A DNA stretch of 5,926 bases. Origin: Verrucomicrobiota bacterium (lineage in GTDB: Bacteria > Verrucomicrobiota > Verrucomicrobiia > Opitutales > UBA2995). Numbering within the stretch: position 1 is the first letter of the stretch; each line of letters starts with the position of its first letter. The position numbers and the translations under genes were made by a program. This document shows positions 1-5,926 of the stretch, one piece after another. Under the pieces are notes generated by a model. It was given only the letters and a program-made list of their open reading frames with translations. It was not told the DNA's origin and did not search any database. The stretch spans positions 1 through 5,926 of the forward strand of contig JAPUIL010000423.1 in assembly GCA_027297085.1 (NCBI GenBank), read 5' to 3'.

Positions 1-1081
1 TGGTCATACCTACATAGAGGCTTCCGTCGGGGCCAAAGCTCAGTCGAAAAACTGCGGATGGAAATTTGTCCAGGAAACGAAAGCAGGCGCCTTGGTATTC
101 TCCGCCAACCTTTTCCAAAAATACTCGGTTCACTTCTACATTGGTAAATTCGCCGATCAGTAGTTGGCCGTCGAAAGGGCCAAAGCGGCCATCTTGATCG
201 ATAACTTGGATATCGGTAGCGCTTCGGCCCACCTTGTTATAAGGTAGCCAAACGGCTGGCGGAACCAATTCGGGTATTTGTTCGAGGGCTTTCGGGTATA
301 AGATTTCTTCGGGGATATTCAAATCCATTTTTAAAGGAGAGCCCGTTAGTTTCTGCGACTTCATGCCACTGGGATTTCCGTAGAAGACTCCATTTCGGAG
401 ATGGTTGATGGGCGTTGCTGGCATCCAATTGCCTTGTTGGTCGCTGTAGAAAATGTCGCCTTCCAGATTCGTCCCTAACCCGGAAGGGGACCGCATTCCC
501 CCTGCCTGAGGGGTGAGAGAACCGTCTGCGTTTAAGGTGAACGCCCAACCACGCCAGGCAGCGTCATTATCTTTGTGATCGCCCAAATCAATATTAGTGG
601 TGATCCAGAGACGGCCTTGACCGTCACGCTCGGGGCCAAAGACATAGCCGTGATAAGCACCCGAAACATTCCAGCCCGAGGCTGCGGTGAGATACTCATC
701 GGCCACGTCATCACCGTCAACATCGCGTAGGCGGGTGACTTCAGTCCGTTGCGCTACCAGAAAACTGTTGCCGTCTTCCACGATTCCCAGGGGTTCATGC
801 AATCCGGAAGCAAAACGATGATAAGTTATGTTTTCTACTGAATCGCCCTCTATTCCGTCTATGAACCATACTTCCCCTTTGCGAATCGCAACGGCTAACC
901 GTCCGTCGGATGTCCAGGTCATTCCACCCACTTCCAGGGTCAGGCCGTCTCCGGGGACCCATTCTCTTGAACGCGGGGCAGAGGGCGAGCTTGCTGTCAA
1001 TATCTCGAATCGATCGTAGTACTCGCCTGCCTTGAGCGCTCCGGCAATCACCATCCCAAATACGATCAATCGATTTACCAT
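1..1081 (-). CDS. Exported beta-propeller, PQQ-type sugar dehydrogenase-like (N-terminal part, continues past left edge)
   Basis: My own translation of the minus strand gives 360 residues, open to the window edge with no stop. It begins MVNRLIVFGMVIAGALKAGE, a Sec signal peptide with a likely cleavage after ALKA (residue 18). Repeated propeller-blade signatures follow: GGMTWTSDGRLAVA (52-65), LHEPLGIVED (94-103), DVDGDDVADEY (120-130, an acidic DxDGD calcium-type loop), GYVFGPERDGQGRLWITTN (145-163), GMRSPSGLG (195-203), YSDQQGNWMPATPINHL (212-228), LLIGEF (307-312) and FRLSFGPDGSLYVG (345-358). This matches the large periplasmic six-bladed propeller proteins of PVC bacteria related to soluble PQQ-dependent glucose/sorbosone dehydrogenases, many fused to a cytochrome c domain. 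No CXXCH is present in the visible part; a fused heme domain could still lie beyond the edge. The ATG overlaps the cytochrome stop. PQQ binding and substrate are not shown by the sequence; a non-catalytic propeller is possible. Confidence 0.85.
   Translation of the reverse strand, partial: MVNRLIVFGMVIAGALKAGEYYDRFEILTASSPSAPRSREWVPGDGLTLEVGGMTWTSDGRLAVAIRKGEVWFIDGIEGDSVENITYHRFASGLHEPLGIVEDGNSFLVAQRTEVTRLRDVDGDDVADEYLTAASGWNVSGAYHGYVFGPERDGQGRLWITTNIDLGDHKDNDAAWRGWAFTLNADGSLTPQAGGMRSPSGLGTNLEGDIFYSDQQGNWMPATPINHLRNGVFYGNPSGMKSQKLTGSPLKMDLNIPEEILYPKALEQIPELVPPAVWLPYNKVGRSATDIQVIDQDGRFGPFDGQLLIGEFTNVEVNRVFLEKVGGEYQGACFRFLDKFPSAVFRLSFGPDGSLYVGMT
1075..1081 (-). other. 7-base overlap (ATGGTAA), cytochrome to propeller
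   Basis: The propeller ATG (1081-1079) precedes and overlaps the cytochrome TAA stop (1077-1075) in a different frame. The upstream bases CAGCTTTATCTATCA carry no Shine-Dalgarno match, so reinitiation by the ribosome finishing the cytochrome is likely. This supports joint production of an electron donor and acceptor pair. Confidence 0.75.
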
Positions 1082-3240
1082 TGATAGATAAAGCTGCGGG
1101 TCATGGGGTCGTTGTCCCTATACTCTGTTCTCTTGGTATTTCTTGGATGATTAAGGCGCTTATCATTAAGTTGGCTTAATCGAGAATACCGTATAACTCT
1201 TCGCATTCCTATTTTGCCATCCTCGTAAAACTGAGGTGTGAAACGTTCATAGACCTCAGCCCCGTTCAGGATAAAAATAAACTCTGGCACGTTGCCACTA
1301 TCCAATCGGTATCCTCGGTATTGTGCTATCGGTTTTTTCTTTGTTTTCGGCCATTTTACTATTTCGACGCCAAGTGGTTTCTCAAATTTTGGGAATCTGG
1401 AATACCAAGTATCATAGGCATCGAAAAATCGGCCTTTCCACATCATAGCTGGTTGCCCAGATTCTCCATTGAAAGCCAAGTGAATGCCCTCGGGAAAGCC
1501 AACCAGTATAGCGTGAGTTCCAATGCCTTCCATAAAGGTACGCTGAATCACCGGGCGGTCAGTAGGGATAATCTCATAGTCGGTGGAATCTTTATCGGGA
1601 AAGCCTTCCGGTAAACTTTCCTCGTTTTCGGAAAAGGCATAAATGGCGGCAATTTGAGCCTGCGTATTACCTCTAAGGATATTCTTATTGGAGGCCTCAC
1701 CTCCCGGCCAGAAGGAAGGCATCAACGTGTTGGTCCGGTAACTGGCCGGATCGATCAGATAGTCATGAAGCCACCCCGGTTGAATCCGTTGGGCCATGTT
1801 ACTTAAATTCAGCGCCCGAATACCTAGTGAGCGACGTTCGCCCCAGTTGTGACAAGTAATGCAATTGAGTCCACCTTGCGTTCCTAATAATTTTCGGCCT
1901 ATTTCTGGGTCGCCATGAGTTTGTAGGAGTTTGGGAATTTTATGGTCTTCTTTAAATAGGATATCGGGCAATCCGTGTACCGAGTCGCCAAATTCCGGCA
2001 TCTGCACTTTCAGATAGGGCCTAACTGTGTAATCTATTTCATGTTCGGGGGTCTGCTTGTTTTTCCTTTTCCTTGTCGATTGTTCTGAGTCTTTTTTAAT
2101 GAGGACCCCTTTCAGCCATTCCGGTTGAAGTTTACGCCCGATGTCGGTAAGCGGTGGTGGATAACGTCCAGTATCTCCGAGGTCGTGATCACCTGCAAAA
2201 TAAACCTTCCTGGCGGAATCGGGTCCGCCGAGGCCATCCCGATCATGACACGCCATACAGTTCAGCGCCTGCAGGTGAGAAATCGCCGGAGCTTCGGAGG
2301 CGCTGTCTGAATTGAGAAATTGTTGGATCGATGCCTTCTGGTTTACGCTGAGGTTGTATTGGGGGTGATCTTCGAAATGATCATAGCTGGAGATTTCATT
2401 GCTTATTGGCAAGGGCCTGGTCGGCGCCAGATTTTCCGTATCAGGAAAATCGTGACATGAATTACAGTTTCGCATCTCCACCACTATCCTTCCAACTTCC
2501 ACCAGGTCCAAATTGGGAATGAAATCAGGGATCGAAGGATATTCTGTTGAATCACCGCTTTGGAAATCCAGTAGGTGGGCGGCAATGTCTCCACCATCCT
2601 CTATGTCTAATTGGAATTTTGGCATTCTCCCCATAGGTCGAATGTCGTGCGGTTCGTAGAGAAAGGCTGAAAGTGAGTCGAAGTCGTATTTTTGCTTAAA
2701 GTCGGGAAGCGGGACATGGGGGTAAGTGAAGGCGTCGTCATTTGGTTTTCCCTCTGGCGGCTGAAAGTCGGAGGAAGGCTCGTGACAGGCGGCGCATCCA
2801 AATTCGTGATACAAAGCTATACCTCGCTCGGCGTTGACGAACCGAAAGGCCTCAGGAATCTCCTTTTCCGGTTTAATAGAAGCCAAATAATGTAAGACCG
2901 CTTCGATCTCCCGGTCAGTCAAATTTACTTGGGGCATGGTGGTGCCCGGTTTGGTTTTGGCTGGATTTTTAAGGAAAGCTCGGACCCAGCCGGGGCGGCT
3001 GCGATTTAAGATGCCATCCAGTCTCGGGCCTTTGCGTTCAGGTAGACCAGTGGAGTTGTCATGGCAATTGATGCAACCCAACTCATTAAAGAGCAGACGT
3101 CCGCCTTCAATTGAAGGAGTATCCGAGTGGAAGCGTTCGTAGCCGATGACAAGTGGACGGCTCTCGCCCCTGACGAGTGTTGAACAGGCCAGAAAAGAGA
3201 AGGTGAGCGAAAGAAATTTTATGCAGTATCCGCGAGGCAT
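1075..3240 (-). CDS. Pentaheme c-type cytochrome with PVC-type C-terminal domain
   Basis: A 721-residue exported cytochrome with five CXXCH heme-attachment motifs: CINCH (56-60), CAACH (149-153), CNSCH (259-263), CMACH (328-332) and CITCH (460-464). Four modules carry a downstream Met-Pro that fits a distal Met ligand: Met102 (TTMP), Met206 (GRMP), Met414 (VQMP) and Met507 (TLMP). The third module (about 250-315) has none. The first 25 residues look like a Sec signal peptide (KFLSLTFSFLACSTLVRG), placing the protein in the periplasm, as heme attachment requires. Residues 382-400 form a lysine/arginine-rich insert in module four. From about 555 on there is no heme motif; this part contains the block GIGTHAILVGFPEGIHLAFN (572-591), which I recognise as a domain attached to cytochromes in planctomycetes and Verrucomicrobia, function unknown to me. 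The start at 3240 lies 22 bases inside the TIM-barrel gene and the stop lies inside the propeller gene. It probably accepts electrons from the adjacent propeller dehydrogenase-like protein (inference). Confidence 0.93.
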   Translation of the reverse strand: MPRGYCIKFLSLTFSFLACSTLVRGESRPLVIGYERFHSDTPSIEGGRLLFNELGCINCHDNSTGLPERKGPRLDGILNRSRPGWVRAFLKNPAKTKPGTTMPQVNLTDREIEAVLHYLASIKPEKEIPEAFRFVNAERGIALYHEFGCAACHEPSSDFQPPEGKPNDDAFTYPHVPLPDFKQKYDFDSLSAFLYEPHDIRPMGRMPKFQLDIEDGGDIAAHLLDFQSGDSTEYPSIPDFIPNLDLVEVGRIVVEMRNCNSCHDFPDTENLAPTRPLPISNEISSYDHFEDHPQYNLSVNQKASIQQFLNSDSASEAPAISHLQALNCMACHDRDGLGGPDSARKVYFAGDHDLGDTGRYPPPLTDIGRKLQPEWLKGVLIKKDSEQSTRKRKNKQTPEHEIDYTVRPYLKVQMPEFGDSVHGLPDILFKEDHKIPKLLQTHGDPEIGRKLLGTQGGLNCITCHNWGERRSLGIRALNLSNMAQRIQPGWLHDYLIDPASYRTNTLMPSFWPGGEASNKNILRGNTQAQIAAIYAFSENEESLPEGFPDKDSTDYEIIPTDRPVIQRTFMEGIGTHAILVGFPEGIHLAFNGESGQPAMMWKGRFFDAYDTWYSRFPKFEKPLGVEIVKWPKTKKKPIAQYRGYRLDSGNVPEFIFILNGAEVYERFTPQFYEDGKIGMRRVIRYSRLSQLNDKRLNHPRNTKRTEYRDNDPMTRSFIYQW
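3219..3240 (-). other. 22-base overlap, TIM barrel to cytochrome
   Basis: The cytochrome ATG (3240-3238) is embedded in the last codons of the TIM-barrel gene (encoding NECLADTA then TAA at 3221-3219), in another frame. No later ATG, GTG or TTG preserves the signal peptide, so the overlap appears real. No Shine-Dalgarno sequence is visible in GACTATATCAACGA just before it. Confidence 0.7.
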
Positions 3241-4139
3241 TCGTTGATATAGTCACGCGACTTATTAATGGCGGCGGCAATTTCCCCAATGGTTGGGAGT
3301 ATAGGGATGCCGCGCGGAACGGGGTGCATGAATATTTCTACCAGGCCGGTATATTTTATATCGCGCAGAGCCGAGACGATTAAACGATAGTCCAGGCCAC
3401 CGCCGTAGCCAGGTAATTGCTGCATTTCGATCTCCTTGGCTACTTTTTCGTAGATGCCATCTGAGTGTTCCTGAAAGTACATAAAGGGAATCTGACTGTC
3501 GCCCAGATCGAGTATCAACTGTGGGATTTCTGACTCCCATTGGTGCAGGTGATGAGGTGCAAACGCGATGCCGAGATTGGGGCTCTTGTTGAACTCGGCA
3601 AAGTAGCGCAACGAGTCAGGGTGATAAAGCAACTGATTGGCATGGTTTTCCAGCGCGATGGTAATTCCAGTTTCTTCGGCCTTAGCCACATGAGGCTTCA
3701 TTTTCTCCAGAAACCCCTTAACTTGTGCCTTGGCGGCTGCGCCAACTGGATCTGCGTCCGGGTGTTTTCCTGCACCGGTAACTATTATCTTTCCACCAAA
3801 TTGATTGAGCCAGACCATTTCCTCCTGTAGGCCAAATGGACCCAGCGGATAACAGCTAGACATACTTATTTTGGCGTTATGTTTTTTGAGAAGTCGCTCA
3901 AAGGCGGCATCTCCCATCGCCGTGATCTGCTCGCGCTGATTGCCGTGGACGCGCCGCCAGATGTCGATCGATTCACAACCAGTTTCTGGAATGACCGGAA
4001 GAATTGTGTCCAGGACCTTCTCCCCGAACATGGCCGAATTAAGCACATAACGCAATTTGAACTCATGGCGATTGGCCAAAAGAACTTTCGGAGCGAGCGC
4101 TGCAACACCCAGGATCTGGCAGGCGGTCCTTCTATTCAT
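3219..4139 (-). CDS. Exported sugar phosphate isomerase/epimerase-like TIM barrel
   Basis: A 306-residue protein of the xylose-isomerase-like TIM-barrel (AP endonuclease family 2) superfamily. Members isomerise, epimerise or, in some glycoside-degrading branches, cleave keto-sugars using a divalent metal. The N-terminus MNRRTACQILGVAALAP has a twin-arginine pair before a hydrophobic stretch, a likely Tat signal with cleavage near LLA-N (residues 22-23), so the protein probably works folded in the periplasm. Barrel motifs are ALENH (162-166, Glu164 a likely metal ligand), LGIAFAPHHLHQ (189-200), MYFQEHSDG (220-228), PGYGGGLDY (243-251) and GLVEIFMH (265-272, Glu268 the likely last ligand). In many relatives an Asp occupies the position of Ala194 in the D-x-x-H motif; His197 is kept. 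I chose the ATG at 4139 because it gives the signal peptide and a 4-base ATGA overlap. Upstream codons in this frame, back to about 4307, lie inside the preceding gene and look unrelated. The gene ends 22 bases inside the cytochrome gene. Superfamily firm, substrate unknown. Confidence 0.9.
   Translation of the reverse strand: MNRRTACQILGVAALAPKVLLANRHEFKLRYVLNSAMFGEKVLDTILPVIPETGCESIDIWRRVHGNQREQITAMGDAAFERLLKKHNAKISMSSCYPLGPFGLQEEMVWLNQFGGKIIVTGAGKHPDADPVGAAAKAQVKGFLEKMKPHVAKAEETGITIALENHANQLLYHPDSLRYFAEFNKSPNLGIAFAPHHLHQWESEIPQLILDLGDSQIPFMYFQEHSDGIYEKVAKEIEMQQLPGYGGGLDYRLIVSALRDIKYTGLVEIFMHPVPRGIPILPTIGEIAAAINKSRDYINECLADTA
4136..4139 (-). other. ATGA start/stop overlap, DJ-1-like to TIM barrel
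   Basis: The TGA stop of the DJ-1-like gene (4138-4136) shares bases with the ATG of the TIM-barrel gene (4139-4137). The preceding sequence, CTCACTCAATCAGTGAC, has no Shine-Dalgarno match, so termination-reinitiation is the likely way this start is used. This overlap also decides the TIM-barrel start over longer readings. Confidence 0.8.
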
Positions 4140-4729
4140 GTCACTGATTGAGTGAGGTTGGCTTTGGCGGCTTCTTCGAGCATTTTGATCCATGTACCCA
4201 TGTAATACCCATGATCGTGGAAAGTGCGACCGGAAACCAGGTTGCCGTCGATCACACAAGGCTCGTTCACAAAAGTGCCGCCACAGGCTTCCAGATCGAA
4301 TTGGCATTTAGGTACTGTGGCCATGCGCCGACCACGCACACAATCGGCATAGGCTGGTATTTCCACACCGTGGCAAACGGAAGCAATCGGCTTGTTTTCC
4401 TTGAAGAAATATTTGGTGATACGCACCAAATCCTCGTCGTAGCGGATGTATTCAGGCGCCCGGCCACCAGAAAAGAAGATGCCTAAGTAGTCTTCCTCAT
4501 TAACTTCAGAAAACGCGAGGTCCACGTCGATTGAATAACCCTCCCATTCCTTGGTAATGGTCCATCCTGGTTTTACTTCGTGAAGGACCATTTGGTATTT
4601 CCGCTTTTCTGGTGCGATAACCACCGGTTGGATATCTGCCTCGATTAGACGGTAGTAGGGGTAAAGGGTGTCGACGGTTTCAGTGGCATCGCCGACGACG
4701 ATAAGTGCTTTGCCTATGGATTCTTTCAT
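4136..4729 (-). CDS. DJ-1/PfpI family protein
   Basis: A 197-residue protein of the DJ-1/ThiJ/PfpI class I glutamine amidotransferase-like superfamily; the length is normal for a single-domain member. It opens with a beta strand, KALIVVGDATETVD (7-20), in which Glu17 sits where the family has its conserved acidic residue. SGGRAPEYIR (87-96) follows, then the nucleophile elbow ASVCHG (116-121), with Cys119 as the likely nucleophile followed by His120. Members act as glyoxalase/deglycase-like enzymes, peptidases, chaperones or amide hydrolases, so the exact reaction cannot be read from the sequence. There is no signal peptide, so it should be cytoplasmic, unlike the two exported proteins that follow. 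Four further cysteines (130, 142, 149, 158) are present. The ATG at 4729 is the only sensible start; no Shine-Dalgarno sequence precedes it. The stop codon overlaps the start of the next gene as ATGA, suggesting coupled translation. The family call is secure, the role unknown. Confidence 0.92.
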   Translation of the reverse strand: MKESIGKALIVVGDATETVDTLYPYYRLIEADIQPVVIAPEKRKYQMVLHEVKPGWTITKEWEGYSIDVDLAFSEVNEEDYLGIFFSGGRAPEYIRYDEDLVRITKYFFKENKPIASVCHGVEIPAYADCVRGRRMATVPKCQFDLEACGGTFVNEPCVIDGNLVSGRTFHDHGYYMGTWIKMLEEAAKANLTQSVT

Positions 4730-4783
4730 TTTGATTTATGGTTAAATTTGAATAGCTGCTTTCCTCAAGGTGAGGAATTCAGG
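4730..4783 (-). other. 54-base intergenic gap with 7-bp perfect hairpin
   Basis: This is the only gap between genes in the window. It holds a perfect inverted repeat, TTCCTCA (4761-4767), loop AGG, TGAGGAA (4771-4777). On the minus-strand transcript the hairpin lies 31 bases before the DJ-1-like start codon and is followed by an A/T-rich stretch (CAAATTTAACCATAAATCAA). There is no U-run directly after the stem, so it is not a standard intrinsic terminator. It could be an RNA-stabilising stem, a weak attenuator or a chance palindrome. The GAGGAA in its right arm resembles a ribosome binding site but is about 40 bases from the start codon, too far to serve it. Confidence 0.5.
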
Positions 4784-5926
4784 TTAGCGGCCGGTGATTG
4801 TTTCACCAGATTCTTTATCAATCCAGGAATAGGTAAAGGGGTTAAATTCGAAATCTGTCCAAAATCGTCCGATGGGAGCAGGGGAGTTCGGTAGCTGGGA
4901 GGCCAATCCTTTGATAATGCTAGAGAACCGTGTTTGGTGAATGAGATTCGTCCACTCGTCTGGATCGGTCTGGTGATCGTAAAACTCTTCAGTGCCGTCG
5001 TTGTACCGAATATATCGATACTGAGTATCCCTGGCCGACATGTGCGTGTTTTCATCTACAGTGATCGCAGCCCGCTGGCGTGGCTTGTCAGGATTAACCA
5101 GCCATGGTTTCAGGCTGATTCCATCGAGTTGTTGCCCAGAAATCTTATCCAGTCCGCAGAGATCGATCAGAGTTGGAAATACATCCACCAGGCTGGCGGG
5201 TTGAACACATTTTTGTCCGGATCGCCCGGTATTAGGGGCAACTACAATGAGAGGAACACGCGTAGCTTCGTCCCAAAGCGTGCGTTTATGCCAATGTTGT
5301 TTTTCGCCAAGGTGCCAGCCATGATCTGACCAGAGAACAATTACGGTGTTGTCGCCATAGGAGCTGGCATCGAGGGCATCGAGCAATCGACCTACTTGTG
5401 CATCGGCAAAGCTGATGCTGGCCAGGTAATGCTGGATTGCGGTGGGCCATTTTCCTGCATCCCGCGTTTTCTTCATGTCCTCGTATTTGCGAAGTCCAAG
5501 TTTCTGACCAGCCTCAGGAATATCATCCAGATCTTCAGGCAAGTCCTCAGGAACGAACACTTCGTTCAATGGATAAAGATCGAGATATTTTTCAGGGAAA
5601 TACCAGGGCATGTGTGGGCGGAAAATGCCACAGGCTAAGAAGAAAGGTGTGTCTTGTTTTTTCTTCAGGAAATCTATGCCGAACTGAGCAGCCCTGGCGT
5701 CATCAAATTCGCTTTCCGGTTTTGGCAGGGCTCCCCAGTCGACTTCCTTTGAATAGAGGGTGATGCCTGCAAAGGGAAAGCCGGGAGGATCGCCCGCAGT
5801 CTCGGTGAATGGATATTGGCTCTTGTCTTGTTTAGCGTTGGGATTGTCGCGAAAGACCAACCGTTGATAGTCGTGCCAATTTTCCGGTGGATTGTTGCCA
5901 ACTGTGTGATGAAAGATCTTGCCGGC
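4784..5926 (-). CDS. Sulfatase, iduronate-2-sulfatase-like (C-terminal part, start outside window)
   Basis: This is a type I (formylglycine) sulfatase that would hydrolyse sulfate esters, most likely on a sulfated polysaccharide or its oligosaccharides. The frame is open to the window edge, giving 380 visible residues. The first visible residues contain GKIFHH (2-7), the 'GKIFH' block typical of iduronate-2-sulfatase-like enzymes. RPHMPW (103-108) follows, and then the metal and sulfate-binding block SDHGWHLGEKQHW (200-212), with Asp201 and His202 as likely calcium ligands and Lys209/His211 near the sulfate. LWDEATRVPLI and SLVDVFPTLIDLCGL complete the family pattern, and the protein ends in ...GETITGR with TAA. 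The CXPSR-type activation motif and any signal peptide lie beyond the right edge, so activity and export cannot be judged. A TTG at 5860 is not the start, because homology continues upstream of it. The next gene follows after 54 bases on the same strand. The sulfatase family is firm; the substrate is inferred from family resemblance only. Confidence 0.93.
   Translation of the reverse strand, partial: AGKIFHHTVGNNPPENWHDYQRLVFRDNPNAKQDKSQYPFTETAGDPPGFPFAGITLYSKEVDWGALPKPESEFDDARAAQFGIDFLKKKQDTPFFLACGIFRPHMPWYFPEKYLDLYPLNEVFVPEDLPEDLDDIPEAGQKLGLRKYEDMKKTRDAGKWPTAIQHYLASISFADAQVGRLLDALDASSYGDNTVIVLWSDHGWHLGEKQHWHKRTLWDEATRVPLIVVAPNTGRSGQKCVQPASLVDVFPTLIDLCGLDKISGQQLDGISLKPWLVNPDKPRQRAAITVDENTHMSARDTQYRYIRYNDGTEEFYDHQTDPDEWTNLIHQTRFSSIIKGLASQLPNSPAPIGRFWTDFEFNPFTYSWIDKESGETITGR

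Noticed and set aside
237..723. Minus-strand frames at 237-548 and 532-723
   Set aside because: They are out-of-frame shadows of the propeller gene, which reads through the whole region with clear blade motifs.
3184..3240. Lipoprotein signal on the cytochrome (FLAC at residues 16-19)
   Set aside because: The -3 residue is Phe rather than Leu/Val/Ile, so the lipobox is poor; an ordinary Sec signal fits as well or better.
4140..4307. Longer N-terminus for the TIM-barrel protein starting at 4307
   Set aside because: The extra 56 residues are arginine-rich, unlike the family, and lie wholly inside the DJ-1-like gene. The internal ATG at 4139 yields a Tat signal and a 4-base overlap.
4761..4777. 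Intrinsic terminator after the sulfatase gene
   Set aside because: The stem is short, not G/C-rich and has no following U-run on the transcript strand.
4730..4783. Promoter for the DJ-1-like gene in the intergenic gap
   Set aside because: TTGAGG with a 17-base spacer to TTAACC is only a weak match to a -35/-10 pair, and the PVC promoter consensus is unknown to me here.
4148..5763. Open plus-strand frames at 4148-4486, 4934-5329 and 5437-5763
   Set aside because: They are antisense to well-supported genes, have no recognisable domain and fit chance openness opposite coding sequence.
5858..5860. TTG as the sulfatase start codon
   Set aside because: The same frame upstream encodes GKIFHH, a conserved sulfatase block, so the gene continues past the window edge.

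Overview
This window is a single-strand, tightly packed gene block. All five genes lie on the minus strand, so transcription runs from high to low coordinates. I see no RNA gene, insertion sequence, CRISPR array or long repeat. The gene set suggests a bacterium of the Planctomycetes-Verrucomicrobia-Chlamydiae (PVC) group, more likely a verrucomicrobial or planctomycetal type, probably marine or otherwise a polysaccharide degrader. The set comprises an iduronate-2-sulfatase-like sulfatase, a twin-arginine-type xylose-isomerase-like TIM barrel, a large multi-CXXCH cytochrome with a non-heme C-terminal domain typical of PVC proteins, and a PVC-type beta-propeller dehydrogenase-like protein. This assignment rests on protein family habit, not on a marker gene. 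Base composition looks balanced, near half G+C by eye.

Layout in order of transcription: (1) 5926-4784, the C-terminal 380 residues of a sulfatase whose start and active-site cysteine/serine region lie outside the window; (2) a 54-base gap with a perfect 7-bp inverted repeat; (3) 4729-4136, a DJ-1/PfpI-family protein with a Cys-His nucleophile elbow; (4) 4139-3219, an exported TIM-barrel protein of the sugar phosphate isomerase/epimerase superfamily; (5) 3240-1075, an exported pentaheme c-type cytochrome; (6) 1081-1, the first 360 residues of an exported beta-propeller protein that runs off the left edge. Genes 3-4, 4-5 and 5-6 overlap by 4, 22 and 7 bases, so at least the last four genes are probably one translationally coupled unit.

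How they may work together (inference): the sulfatase would remove sulfate from an algal or animal-type glycan. The propeller protein would oxidise a sugar or related alcohol in the periplasm and pass electrons to the separately encoded cytochrome. The TIM-barrel protein would isomerise, epimerise or cleave the (oxidised) sugar. The DJ-1-like protein has no export signal and could deal with reactive carbonyl products or act as an amidase or hydrolase. No individual family here is new. The most interesting point is the coupled arrangement of TIM barrel, stand-alone pentaheme cytochrome and stand-alone propeller beside a sulfatase, with an apparent lost metal ligand in the TIM barrel and one heme module lacking a distal methionine.
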